From Henckelia pumila (lineage: Eukaryota > Streptophyta > Magnoliopsida > Lamiales > Gesneriaceae): a stretch of 64,000 nucleotides of DNA. The stretch lies in NCBI RefSeq assembly GCF_033568475.1, contig NW_027331833.1, positions 6,076,001-6,140,000 on the forward strand, given 5' to 3'. Below, in pieces: positions 33,943 through 45,156 of this stretch. The notes under the pieces were generated by a model, which worked only from the letters and a program-made list of their open reading frames with translations, did no database searches and was not told where the DNA came from. Positions within the stretch are counted from its first letter, which is position 1. Each line of letters begins with the position of its first letter. Position numbers and translations under genes: made by a program.

Positions 33943-34219
33943 TGGAAATGAAGATTGCACCACAATGTCTATGTGTTTGGAGAAATTATATTACGAAGAG
34001 CTGGACCACGTTCGACCCACCCGGGAGAGTTGTATTACCTCTGTCCTCGTGAGCTGCAACATCAAAATCGATTTTTTCTGGTACGATGATTATCACGGTG
34101 AATCTCTTCAGAAATCGTCAAAGTTGAAACCAAACACTAGTAAGCAAGGTAAAGAGAGCTGCGCGTATTCAATGCCTCAACAATCTGCATCTTCCTCCAT
34201 CCATGATTCAACGGAATAG
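33943..34219 (+). pseudogene. GRF-type zinc-finger remnant
   Basis: Seen: one frame gives PQCLCVWRNYITKSWTTFDPPGR and, after a shift near 34025, the next gives ESCITSVLVSCNIKIDFFWYDD. Put side by side these follow the order of a GRF finger (CxC, SWT, NPGR, C, C.FF.WYD). Inference: a small GRF-type gene or exon carried by the MULE, disabled by a frameshift. GRF fingers bind single-stranded nucleic acid in known proteins. No other domain is seen before the stop at 34219. Confidence 0.45.
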
Positions 34220-35650
34220 CTGAATTATAAGCGTAATGACTATTCGTTCTCTGAGGCGCTACACAACCAGCCTACTAGTGAACCAGTGCACGACCATGTT
34301 ATAGAAATATGTTGTTGTTTTGGTTGCACATGTTTCGTTCTTGTGCTAATATGACTTGTAGCGCTGTTTATTGTAATAATCAGACATTAAGTTCCAAATT
34401 TATGCAACTTTATTTCATATTAAATACAAGTTGTACGAAATACATATCAGTTAGCACCTGCCATTTGAAAATTTAAAGCAACGACTTATTTGATTAGTTA
34501 ACTGAGAAGACCTCGTTCACTGAAATAGTAATGACAAAGATCATTTCTCAATTTCAAACATTACATATTTGTTTACCATAAACAGAGTTGGTTTCAGAAG
34601 AACTTAAGACAACACAATACACGTAACTACACTACGACCCCAGCTCAAGTTAAAATGTGACAGCAGATGGATCCACAAAAGCCTCAAACCAAGCGCAATC
34701 CAGCAATGCTTCCACTCGAACTTGTGTGCCTTTTCAAGGTAAATTTCATGCTCGAACCACCTTCCAGTAATCGCTTTTTTCTGCATATTTTTTGAACAGT
34801 CAAGATTAATTTCTAAATAATTTCTGTTAAAAAGTTATGCAAATAAAAAATAATTGAAACATCATATTTTTAACCAATTACAGCTAATCTATAGGTTCCT
34901 TGCAACTGCGTCTATTGTGTCCTCTCGCATGACAACGACCACTTGTTGAGACACGTGTATTAACTTGCGATGGTATTCTCTTCGTCCTTCTACGACCGGG
35001 CTGACTACACACAGAAGGAGCTTGGATTATATCGGATTCAGCAACACATGACTCACTGATGTCAAAGGTTGGGATAGGATTAATATGTCCTTTGTACGCA
35101 GCGCGATACGCTTCGATCTTGAAATACTTGTCACAAAAATCATACACAGACATAGATTTAGCCTCAATGGCAGAGCAAGCATGCTTGCACGGAATCTTAT
35201 TGATCTACCAAACTCTACATGAATAAGTCATATCCACTAAATCCACGGCAAATGACTTTTCACCATCAACAACCTCAAACTTCCAATCACACGAACGCTG
35301 AACTCTTAATGTTCGGGATTCCATATATGCGCTTACAATAGACTTATCTTTTCTTGGACTTAATTCCTTGGTCATGAGTAAAGTTGATTCACGTCGTCGG
35401 TACATCATTTTCATTATTTGCACGCGTATGTGATCAACCTTAGCAACAATAGGCATATGACGAGCTGGCCTAACCCAACTATTCCAACACTCGGCTATAT
35501 TGTTATTTATAACACCCCATCTATTTCCAACAAACAATGCATTGGCCCAATTCTGTGGATCAGAATTTACAATAAACCCTCTGGCAAGTGGAATTGACTC
35601 TAATATATTGTTTATATGTTTCTCGTACTCTTGAAAAGACGGAGCATACG

Positions 35651-37067
35651 TGTCACGCCCCGCTCCCGGGTCCGGGTGACATCGCCGTTGCTTTCAAATA
35701 TCATTTGAAAACAACCAGGCTCTTAGTACAGAATTTAACTAAAACCACTCTATTTTATAGATAAAATACAACTCAGAATTCCCAAAAAAAATCGAATAAA
35801 ATTGCGGAAGCTTCTTACATCTTAAAAATCAGTATAATAACTATAAAATCTCAAAAACTCTCTTTATCACCATCTCCCAAAACATGTCGTGTTCTCGATT
35901 TCTTCGACTTGATCTTCATTCCTATCTGGGGAGGAAAGTAAGGGGTGAGTGTTTTGGGAAACACTCAGCAAGTGGGGGCCGATCGATCATACCAAAAATA
36001 CATATATATATATATATATTCATTTGAGAAAACTCATACTTGTATTTCAAGCATGTCATATTTCAAAACATATCATCTCATAACATGTCACATCATAGCA
36101 TAACATAAACATCATCATCATAACAAAATCAACATGATTTACATATTTTGGCCAGACACTGAAATTCCTCTCATTATTCGTGGCTAACTGATCAGTCCCC
36201 TATATGTAATCCCTCTAAGGGGTAAGGTCATAGAACGGTTATTATTACCCACCGCATCAGGGCCATAACATATCATGGTTCGGAAATTCCCTTTCCACTC
36301 CTAATTTGAGTCATAATAGTGCCAAAACATACTTATAACAAATTCATCAAGAATATCAATTACATAGCAAAATTCGAAAGAATATCATGAACGATCGAAA
36401 TTTTAAATCATACATAAGGTTTTAAAACAAAAGCCCACTTACCGAATAACTTGTGCGGAAACAAAAATCAGAAACTTGAACAGATGGGAAAAGCTTCGAC
36501 CGAAATCTTAGAAACAGGTCCACGAAATAATCAGCCTTAATTTCTCAAACTTCCTACTGTTGAGTCTCCTCGGGAATTGGAAAATTGATTGAATTATTAC
36601 TTTCTCTTCACAATTCCTACTCCAACTCCACGTGCATGAAGAAAAAAAAAAGCCAACTTCTTGACTCAAACTTAAAGCTTTGACTTTCAAATTATAAAAG
36701 TGAAGGTATACTAGAAATTGACTCAAGGGAAAACCTTATTCATTCGAAGGTTTGCTTCGAAAATAAGGAGAGGAAATAGAGATGATTTAAGTGTGATTTT
36801 CAACAAGGCTTGCTCATCTATTTATAAGCACAAAAAGAAGTTTAAGATGGACTAGGATTTCGATAATCAAAGTTTGAATGAAAATCATATCACTTAAAGA
36901 TTTTACTCCATCTATATCTTGATTACTTATCTTAATTTTGTAAACTAAATATCTCAAAAAATTAATAAATAAAATCTAAATATATACTATATCTCCAAAA
37001 TTATCTCGGAATATATAATTATACCATGAATTAAAAAATATAAATTTTAAAAATCCGGGGTTTCACA
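35651..37067 (-). repeat. 3' LTR of the small non-autonomous element
   Basis: 1417 bp, TG...CA ends as read on the minus strand. A TATA box (TATAAATAG) lies at about 36827-36818 on the minus strand. Nearly identical to 37516-38933. Confidence 0.95.
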
Positions 37068-37493
37068 TTCCTCCCACCTTATTGGAAGTTTCGTCCTCGA
37101 AACTTGATTTAACTTAGTTGAAACTAGAATCTCATTACTATTAATTCTAGAATAAATCCCAAAAATTTTAACTTAATTTTTCAGCCCAAAAGGTAAAACT
37201 TAAATCTAAAAATTTATAACTTAATATACAAGTCCTAATATCAAAGTCAAACTTAAATCTCAAATGTCAACTTAAATCTCAAAAATCAAAACTTAATCTA
37301 ATTCCCAAATGATTTCCTATGAATCCAAAAATGATGACTTAAATATTTCATTCTAACTTAAACCAAGAATTCACCAACAAAAACAATCTCAAATTTTATA
37401 CTGACTATGCAATATAAATACTACACCCAAGTGGTTCCTTCCCATGAAGATCATAAATTCTTAATTATAATTTTCCATCAAGACCATGAACCT

Positions 37494-37511
37494 GGTTTTG
37501 CTTTGATACCA
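37494..37511 (-). other. Primer binding site, Met-tRNA type
   Basis: The minus strand reads TGGTATCAAAGCAAAACC, close to the initiator Met tRNA complement (one A for G), four bases inside the right LTR. Confidence 0.85.
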
Positions 37512-37515
37512 CTTC

Positions 37516-38933
37516 TGTCACGCCCCGCTCCCGGGTCCGGGTGACATCGCCGTTGCTTTCAAATATCATTTGAAAACAACCAGGCTCTTAGTACAGAATT
37601 TAACTAAAACCACTCTATTTTATAGATAAAATACAACTCAGAATTCCCAAAAAAAATCGAATAAAATTGCGGAAGCTTCTTACATCTTAAAAATCAGAAT
37701 AATAACTATAAAATCTCAAAAACTCTCTTTATCACCATCTCCCAAAACATGTCGTGTTCTCGATTTCTTCGACTTGATCTTCATTCCTATCTGGGGAGGA
37801 AAGTAAGGGGTGAGTGTTTTGGGAAACACTCAGCAAGTGGGGGCCGATCGATCATACCAAAAATACATATATATATAGATATATTCATTTGAGAAAACTC
37901 ATACTTGTATTTCAAGCATGTCATATTTCAAAACATATCATCTCATAACATGTCACATCATAGCATAACATAAACATCATCATCATAACAAAATCAACAT
38001 GATTTACATATTTTGGCCAGACACTGAAATTCCTCTCATTATTCGTGGCTAACTGATCAGTCCCCTATATGTAATCCCTCTAAGGGGTGAGGTCATAGAA
38101 CGGTTATTATTACCCACCGCATCAGGGCCATAACATATCATGGTTCGGAAATTCCCTTTCCACTCCTAATTTGAGTCATAACAGTGCCAAAACATACTTA
38201 TAACAAATTCATCAAGAATATCAATTACATAGCAAAATTCGAAAGAATATCATGAACGATCGAAATTTTAAATCATACATAAGGTTTTAAAACAAAAGCC
38301 CACTTACCGAATAACTTGTGCGGAAACAAAAATCAAAAACTTGAACAGATGGGAAAAGCTTCGACCGAAATCTTAGAAACAGGTCCACGAAATAATCAGC
38401 CTTAATTTCTCAAACTTCCTACTGTTGAGTCTCCTCGGGAATTGGAAAATTGATTGAATTATTACTTTCTCTTCACAATTCCTACTCCAACTCCACGTGC
38501 ATGAAGAAAAAAAAAAAGCCAACTTCTTGACTCAAACTTAAAGCTTTGACTTTCAAATTATAAAAGTGAAGGTATACTAGAAATTGACTCAAGGGAAAAC
38601 CTTATTCATTCGAAGGTTTGCTTCGAAAATAAGGAGAGGAAATAGAGATGATTTAAGTGTGATTTTCAACAAGGCTTGCTCATCTATTTATAAGCACAAA
38701 AAGAAGTTTAAGATGGACTAGGATTTCGATAATCAAAGTTTGAATGAAAATCATATCACTTAAAGATTTTACTCCATCTATATCTTGATTACTTATCTTA
38801 ATTTTGTAAACTAAATATCTCAAAAAATTAATAAATAAAATCTAAATATATACTATATCTCCAAAATTATCTCGGAATATATAATTATACCATGAATTAA
38901 AAAATATAAATTTTAAAAATCCGGGGTTTCACA
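37516..38933 (-). repeat. 5' LTR of the small non-autonomous element
   Basis: 1418 bp, same ends and TATA box (about 38693-38684, minus strand) as the left copy. It is the 5' LTR because the primer site adjoins it. Confidence 0.95.
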
Positions 38934-41309
38934 ATACGCAGCTTTCTTGAATACCGAAGACCAATGCTTTTTGTTATGCCTGGGATAACTTCTCAACACC
39001 TAAAAAAATTAATAAAAATTTAGATTGAGCTTAAAATGATCAGATAATATGAAAACATTAAAGTAAAATTGCTCAAGGATACGTAATTTTGAATTTACCT
39101 GCTTAACGAAATTATCCACTAAATGTCTCAAACAATAAGCATGGTGACTCCCAACAAATACTTGATTCACTGCCTTGATGATACTGGGATTTTTGTCTGA
39201 GAAAAATGTGAACTCGTCGAATGAAATGCATTGATAGTAAAGAAGCACACGACTCAAATGATAACAAAACCAGTCCCAGTTCGCATCATTCTCCGCATCT
39301 ACTATGGCATAAGCACTTGTGAAAAGATCATCGTTCGCATCTTTCGACACAGAAACTAAGATGCATCCTTTATACTTATTCTTTATATGAGTACCATCCA
39401 AAAATATCAATGGCCTACAACCACTAACAAAACCGACGGCACATGCATGAAAACAAATGAACAACCGTCTGAATGTTTTAGTCAAATGTTCAATCTCACA
39501 CTCTACAACACTATCAGGATTAGTATTTTTAACAGCAGCACAGTACCATCTTAATCTATCATAGCATCCTTCATCTGTGCCATGAATATCATGCATCGAC
39601 AACTCTTTACCCTTCCACACTTTGCGATATTCTAACTCTACCTCAAAATCTCTTTGCAAGTCCATCTGCATTGTACACAGACGATAAGAGGGCTCTCCTC
39701 TCAATTTTCCTTTCACAACATTCGCTATCCAATGGGCATCGGCTCTAGGATGCCCTCGGCTACGTAGATTATTCTCACCACAATTATGTTGCAGTTTACA
39801 TTTTCTGATGGCAAAAAGATTGTCTCTTTTATGTTTCGAAGCATAAATTCTCCAATCGCAGCTCTTTTCACTACAAATCACAATAACCTTCTCGCTGTCA
39901 TTTTTTACATACATAAATGAATGTCTTGTGGCAACAGAAAAGTTTTTCAAATAATTCCTAAATTCACCAGCACCCTTGAATGTTTGTCCTACACCACGAA
40001 TACAATTAATACAGGCATCTCTAGTATTGGCGCAAGGGGGCTATTCAACCTCGTTGTCACTCTTCGACTGTGTGTCTTCCTCATCAACCCTTACCAGTTT
40101 AATATACAATTAATAAGATAAAAAAGAACAATAACCACAAAAACAAATTTTAAATTTTTAAAAATTAATCTTGGTTTAAAACAGCTAATTGATAATTTGT
40201 ACAAAACAATCTACAATATTTTACCTTTAATTTTTTTTATTAAACATGTTACTAAACAAATCAAAATAGGAGAATAAAAATACGGGAAATAATAGTAAAT
40301 ATATTTTACCTCCCATCATTCAAGTTGTTGAAGTGTTCATTTTTATTCTCTGCCCTTAATTCAATCGTCGTAAGCTTTACACACATATGAAGATGAATCA
40401 TATTAAGGACATCATCATCATCATTCAAATACATAAGCATCTTATGCAATTGAGCTACATATTGAAGAATAATGGATTCCGGAGATATTTCTGCACATTT
40501 TTTGCTCAGACTCGCAAAAACATCCATCAAGCTACAACCACTGAAGATTGAGATGAAAAACAACTGCTGCTTGAATTTACAGCAACCCGAAAATGAAAGA
40601 TTGCAAGGACCACTTTCAGATTCCATTCTCAAACTACAAAAGGAGAATGATTTTCAATACAGTAAATCGAAGCATAATACATTCTTTCTTAATATATTAC
40701 ATACAAACAATACAAAATAACAAATTTAGAATACTAGATTTTAATTCTAATAATTTCAAACACAGTAATAATACAACACTAAAACCCACAAATTAAGAAT
40801 TAAAACATTATAATCGAGAACAATACGAAATATCAGCTAATCTATCACAAATGCTCATCAAATGAACTGCATTCCTAGCAACGGACGAAAAAATTGATAT
40901 TCTTACGCTAATCTGTAAAACTAACCCAATGCACGAAAACTCAACACCACCTCTGTAATCATAAAAAATCTCAAACAATTACATCAATTCAACATTTTAA
41001 ATTTGTAAGACATACATCAAGCTATGAAAATAATTTATTCGCCCAAAATATAAAAGATTTCAAAACTTAAATCTAACCTGCAAATTTGTGAAAATTTCAC
41101 TTTGAGCACAAAGATAGACAATTCGCTCCAACCCACGTCAATGCAGATCTTCAACATTGCCGGAGTAAACACAGATCTGCGACATTTTTTTGAAGGATTT
41201 AACTATTAAGATTGACGGAGAAAGGCTCGAGAGATGAGAATCAAGAAGGGCCGAAGGAAAGCAACGATTTCTCAGCAGAATAAAGTTTTCTTTTTTTAAA
41301 AAAAACAAT

Positions 41310-41452
41310 ATCAGGGTATTTCGATAAATTGGCCAAAATAGGGAGTTGAAACAAAGAGCAGGATTTTGTCAAGGATTGTGAACAAAATATTTCTAAAATA
41401 GGGACTGATAAAATATGTAAGTTTGCTATTAGGGATTTATCACAAATTTCCC
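41310..41452 (-). repeat. MULE right terminal inverted repeat
   Basis: The reverse complement begins GGGAAATTTGTGATAAATCCC and matches 30047-30190. The transposase start region lies about 700-800 bp inside. Confidence 0.88.
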
Positions 41453-41507
41453 ATATTAATATAGCATAAGGGTGGTTGCAACGCTAACTATTTTAAAAAA
41501 AAAAAAG

Positions 41508-41591
41508 TTGAACCTGCAGGCTGTACGCGTTGCAGCCTGCAGGTTCAATTTACAAAGTTGAAGCTGGCGTTCAAATTTGAACGCCAGCTTC
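41508..41591. repeat. Two strong palindromes at the left end of Pong-like element 2
   Basis: 41508-41548 (arms TTGAACCTGCAGGCTG/CAGCCTGCAGGTTCAA around a short centre) and 41560-41591, a perfect 32-bp palindrome with arm GAAGCTGGCGTTCAAA. They are GC-rich in a very AT-rich setting. Confidence 0.95.
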
Positions 41592-41940
41592 GGCAATTAT
41601 TTTATAATAAAAAAAAAAAAAAAATTTTGTGGTAATAAGCATGGGCCCCATGGGCACCATGCAATTGATTTTATATATATATATATAATATATATATATA
41701 TATTTATATTATAACTTTTTATTAAATAAAATATTTAAAAATTTGATTTATATTTTCAAGGTAAAAATCTGTAAACGATAAGATTTCAGATAAGATTTAT
41801 ATTTAAAAAATTATTTTAATTTTATTAATAATATAAATTATGAAAATAAAATTTTCTATAAAAGGCATGAATCTGATTTCATGTATTCATTCCATTTCGC
41901 ATTGCAAAATATTCCCAGTGCATTTTACTACAAAAATCCA

Positions 41941-43299
41941 ATGGCAGATCAATTCTCTGGATCATTGAACAATGATTTGGATTCTCCAAATTCGGAAGGA
42001 AATTCCAACTTTCAAAATTCGCAATCTCGTTCTCGTCTCATACCTCGTTCGTCTGAATTTCCTTACTCATCTCATTTTCCACAAAATATTCCCACTGGTT
42101 CGAATTTTGGTCCTTATTTTCCACAAAATATTCCCATTGGTTCGAATTTTGGTCATAATTTTCCACAAAATATTCCCACTGGTTCGAATGTTGTTCCCAA
42201 CCCTCAATTTTATCACCCAATGATCCCAGCCGAATATTATAATCCAAGGGGTGGCCCTCATATGATGCCACATCATTCTCACGCAGTCCATCATCCACAA
42301 CCATGGATGAGTGAATCTCAAAGCTATGATTTCGGAGGATCTGGATCCGACAGAGAGCCAACAACACCAATTTCAAGGTTCGGTTCTCAAATTCCACCGC
42401 ATTCGACGCAGCCTGGGATAGAAAATATTAACCTCGATTATGATGATTCGGGTGCAAAACAAAAAAATGTTCATCGTAATAAAGGTAAGGTGATGTGGTC
42501 AACTGAGGAAGAGAAATGTCTTGCAAGAGCTTGGGGTACTACTACCAACGATCCAAAAGTTGGAAACGCACAAAAAAGTAAGCATTTCTGGCAAAGTACC
42601 GCCACATACTATAATGATAATCGACCGGTGGGAACACCAATGAGAGAATGGAGTTCGATAAAATCGCATTATTATCGTGTTATGCCAGATGTTGATAAGT
42701 TTTCGGGATGGTACAACAATTTGCTCAACAATCGGGCTAGTGGTCAAAGTGACGCTGATGTTTTAGCTGCTGCACATGATATGTGGAAAATGTCAAACAA
42801 GAATAAGGCATTTAAATATGAACATGTGTGGAAGATTGTGATGGAATGCGAGAAATGGGCTCCCCAGTCACTTGGACATCACTCTAACAAGAAGTCGAGA
42901 ACATCCGAGACAGGGGGACATTCATCTTCGACCAATCCCGATACTGATGACGTATTTGAAGTTCGAGCACGTCCAATAGGGCAACAAAAAGCTAAAAGAA
43001 AGCAAAAAGATAAGATCACGGATGACAAAGACTTCTCACTAAAGTGGGAACAAATGCACGATTATCAAAGAGAAAAATTGGCGATGAAGGAAACCGAACT
43101 AAGAAATAAGGAAGCTGAGATAAAAAACAAGGAAGCCGAGATTAAGCAGAAAGACGGTGAGCTGCAACAGAAAGCATTGGAATTGGAACAAAGAGATTAT
43201 GAAATAGTTACGAAGGATACAAGTGGTATGACGGAGACCCAACTTTATTGGCATATGAAAGTAGTTGAAACAATTACAAAGAGACGTGGGTGGCAGTAG
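41941..43299 (+). CDS. Pong ORF1, Myb/SANT-like DNA-binding protein
   Basis: Open frame of 452 residues from the ATG at 41941 (MADQFSGSLNN). An upstream ATG at 41881 is in frame, but TATAAAA stands at 41857-41863, so transcription probably starts after it. The N-terminus is Pro/Asn/His-rich with three copies of a 15-residue repeat (FPQNIPTGSNFG type, 42073-42200). SANT-like domain: KVMWSTEEEKCLARAWGTT through FWQSTATYYNDNRPVG. Then a basic stretch and a long coiled coil of KEAEIKNKEAEIKQK type, ending MTETQLYWHMKVVE. Role: partner of the transposase for DNA binding and nuclear entry. No lesion seen. Confidence 0.9.
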   Translation: MADQFSGSLNNDLDSPNSEGNSNFQNSQSRSRLIPRSSEFPYSSHFPQNIPTGSNFGPYFPQNIPIGSNFGHNFPQNIPTGSNVVPNPQFYHPMIPAEYYNPRGGPHMMPHHSHAVHHPQPWMSESQSYDFGGSGSDREPTTPISRFGSQIPPHSTQPGIENINLDYDDSGAKQKNVHRNKGKVMWSTEEEKCLARAWGTTTNDPKVGNAQKSKHFWQSTATYYNDNRPVGTPMREWSSIKSHYYRVMPDVDKFSGWYNNLLNNRASGQSDADVLAAAHDMWKMSNKNKAFKYEHVWKIVMECEKWAPQSLGHHSNKKSRTSETGGHSSSTNPDTDDVFEVRARPIGQQKAKRKQKDKITDDKDFSLKWEQMHDYQREKLAMKETELRNKEAEIKNKEAEIKQKDGELQQKALELEQRDYEIVTKDTSGMTETQLYWHMKVVETITKRRGWQ

Positions 43300-43559
43300 A
43301 TGTATCAGTTATGTGTGTTTATTTTCATATGCTATTTATGTTTGTGTCTGTTGTGTTGTGTACGTTTATGTTTTCTAAATTTTATGTCGGTTTTTGTCAA
43401 TTGTGTACGAATGCGATTTATTATGTTGTTATTTATTATCAGTTCGTAATATATCAGGTTGCGTTTTATTTTGTTACATCATTGTACTGATTTAATTCAA
43501 AATTTTATAAATTACATACAAATAAAAATAAAATAACCACACAAATTTGCTCAGATTAA

Positions 43560-43745
43560 AAGATCATTACATTGCAACGGATAAATTTATATTGCATTTG
43601 CGTAACGAATAGAACAAATTTGAATTGCGTGCAACGGATAATATTGCATTGATTTGCGTAAACATATAATATTGCATTGAATTGTGTGCAACGATAATGG
43701 TACGTTGAATTGCGTGCAACAGATAAAATTGCAGTGAATTATGTG
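43560..43745 (+). promoter_or_regulatory. GCAACGGATA repeat array upstream of transposase 2
   Basis: Degenerate repeats of the form TTGCGTGCAACGGATAA..ATTGCATTGAA occur about five times between the ORF1 end and the transposase TATA box (CTATAAATACACC at about 43776). Similar words lie upstream of the transposase of element 1. Confidence 0.5.
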
Positions 43746-43848
43746 CCACATAGTTTTTGAAATTGAAACTTTCACTCTATAAATACACCAACGACACTTT
43801 AATTTATTTCATTCAATATTTTCATCTTTCAAAACTTAAAAAAAAAAC

Positions 43849-45156
43849 ATGTCTGAAGATCCACGTCGTGCTACCGAACGTCTCATTCGTGAGTTTTGGC
43901 GAAATGAGATGTGGGAAGATGCAGAGGATGATGTAGATAGAATGATGATTACGTTGCTTGAAGAGGAAGAGCGTAGACTCCAAAGCACCCAAAGGAATCC
44001 ACGATCTGGAAACTCAAGGAGATATGTAAATCGGGATCGTGAAGATGGACATTCTCGCCTTGTCAGAGATTATTTCTCTGAGAATCCTACATTCCACGCT
44101 GAAGTATTCCGGAGGCGGTTTCGCATGCGCAGAGAGTTATTCGTTAGCATAGTCGATGCTCTTACAAATAACTCGGACTACTTTCGATGGAGTAGAGACG
44201 CTGTAGGAAGACAGAGTTTGTCGCCACTTCAAAAATGCACAGCGGCTGTTCGTCAGTTGGCATATGCAGCTCCGGCCGATTCTCTCGATGAATACGTACG
44301 GATGGGTGAAAGAACTGCGTTGGACTGCTTGGTCAACTTCTGTAGATGCGTGATTGATGTGTTTGGGGCGCGATATTTGAGAAGACCCAATGACGCAGAC
44401 ACTCAACGATTACTTCAAATGCATGAAGATAAGCACGGCTTCCCTGGAATGTTGGGCAGCCTTGATTGCATGCACTGGGAGTGGAGGAATTGTCCTGTAG
44501 CTTGGAAAGGACAATATACTAGAGGTGATTACGGTGTCCCAACGATAATTCTTGAAGCAGTCGCTTCTACAGACTTGTGGATATGGCATGCTTTTTTTGG
44601 CGTTGCAGGATCGCGTAATGATATAAATGTTCTTAACGAATCATCGTTGTTCAACGCCGTCCTACAAGGAAATGCTCCGAATGTTCATTTCACAGTGAAC
44701 GGGACAAATTATACAAAAGGATATTATCTTACAGATGGAATATACCCAGAATGGGCTGCTTTCGTCAAGAGCTTTCCATGCCCAGAGGATCCCAAGAGGA
44801 AGAAATTCAAGGAGAGACAAGAGTCTGCAAGAAAGGACGTTGAACGGGCATTTGGAGTGCTCCAAGCTCGTTGGGCAATAATTAGAGGTCCTGCACGATC
44901 TTATTACAAGAATGATTTAAGGAATATCATGTACACATGTATTATTTTGCACAACATGATTATTGAAGATGAAGGTGATGAATCTGTCAACTGGTCGGAT
45001 GAAGACACTCCTCCACCAGCACGAATTGTCATGGGAGCTACCCAAGAATTTCGTGAGTACCTTAATAATTATAACGAACTACGTGACAGAGAAGCACATC
45101 ACCAACTTCGCGCCGACTTGGTTGAACACATATGGGCACTAGACGGAAGTAATTAG
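43849..45156 (+). CDS. HARBI1-like DDE transposase of Pong-like element 2
   Basis: Complete frame of 435 residues from MSEDPRRATERL. A TATA box lies about 75 bp upstream. The helical DNA-binding part (FRMRRELFVSIVDAL, CTAAVRQLAYAAPADSLDEY) precedes the catalytic core: Asp in GSLDCMHW, Asp in YYLTDGIYPEW, Glu in RKDVERAFGVLQ. It ends with the family's typical acidic tail and HHQLRADLVEHIW. It is clearly homologous to the broken copy at 24219-25535. Length fits the family. Role: excision and insertion at TAA/TTA sites together with ORF1. No missing key residue, so it may be functional. Confidence 0.94.
   Translation: MSEDPRRATERLIREFWRNEMWEDAEDDVDRMMITLLEEEERRLQSTQRNPRSGNSRRYVNRDREDGHSRLVRDYFSENPTFHAEVFRRRFRMRRELFVSIVDALTNNSDYFRWSRDAVGRQSLSPLQKCTAAVRQLAYAAPADSLDEYVRMGERTALDCLVNFCRCVIDVFGARYLRRPNDADTQRLLQMHEDKHGFPGMLGSLDCMHWEWRNCPVAWKGQYTRGDYGVPTIILEAVASTDLWIWHAFFGVAGSRNDINVLNESSLFNAVLQGNAPNVHFTVNGTNYTKGYYLTDGIYPEWAAFVKSFPCPEDPKRKKFKERQESARKDVERAFGVLQARWAIIRGPARSYYKNDLRNIMYTCIILHNMIIEDEGDESVNWSDEDTPPPARIVMGATQEFREYLNNYNELRDREAHHQLRADLVEHIWALDGSN

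Larger units (their letters stand above)
35651..38933 (-). mobile_element. Small non-autonomous LTR retrotransposon (3283 bp, TSD ATACG)
   Basis: LTRs at 35651-37067 (1417 bp) and 37516-38933 (1418 bp), both TGTCACGCCCC...GGGGTTTCACA, flanked by ATACG (35646-35650 and 38934-38938). The interior is only 448 bp and has no coding region: it consists of the primer site next to the right LTR and a polypurine tract (AAGGTGGGAGGAA, minus strand) next to the left LTR. I counted about five base differences and one A-run length difference between LTRs, so insertion is recent. It needs enzymes from another element. Confidence 0.95.
34884..40632 (-). pseudogene. MURA-type MULE transposase, interrupted
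   Basis: Parts on the minus strand: N-terminal exon 40632-40306; main exon about 40120-39099; intron 39098-39000; exon 38999-38939; then, past the LTR insertion, 35645-34884. Seen: MuDR N-terminal zinc-binding-like part (CSEKSCDWRIYASK), first catalytic Asp in FLDGTHIKNKYKG, a second in FFSDKNPSI, Glu in NNIAECWNSWV, and a SWIM finger (CRVW, IPCKHAC). Lesions: TAG at 40043-40041, TAG inside the SWIM finger near 35216, and a 3.28-kb LTR element. Normal role: binds the TIRs and makes the 9-11 bp staggered cut. Confidence 0.88.
30047..41452 (-). mobile_element. Mutator-like element (MULE), 11.4 kb with nested insertion
   Basis: Seen: the 10-bp target duplication ATATTAATAT stands at 30037-30046 and 41453-41462. 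Terminal inverted repeats of about 140 bp begin GGGAAATTTGTGATAAATCCC-like at both ends and share ACTCCCTATTT further in. Cargo: a multi-exon gene on the plus strand (30341 onward), a GRF-like remnant, and MURA transposase on the minus strand. A 3.28-kb LTR element (35651-38933) sits inside MURA; without it the MULE is about 8.1 kb. Orientation is given for the transposase. Confidence 0.92.

Noticed and set aside
35651..37067. First thought: tandem segmental duplication 35651-37067 / 37516-38933
   Set aside because: TG..CA ends, ATACG target duplication, primer site and polypurine tract show that these are LTRs of one element.
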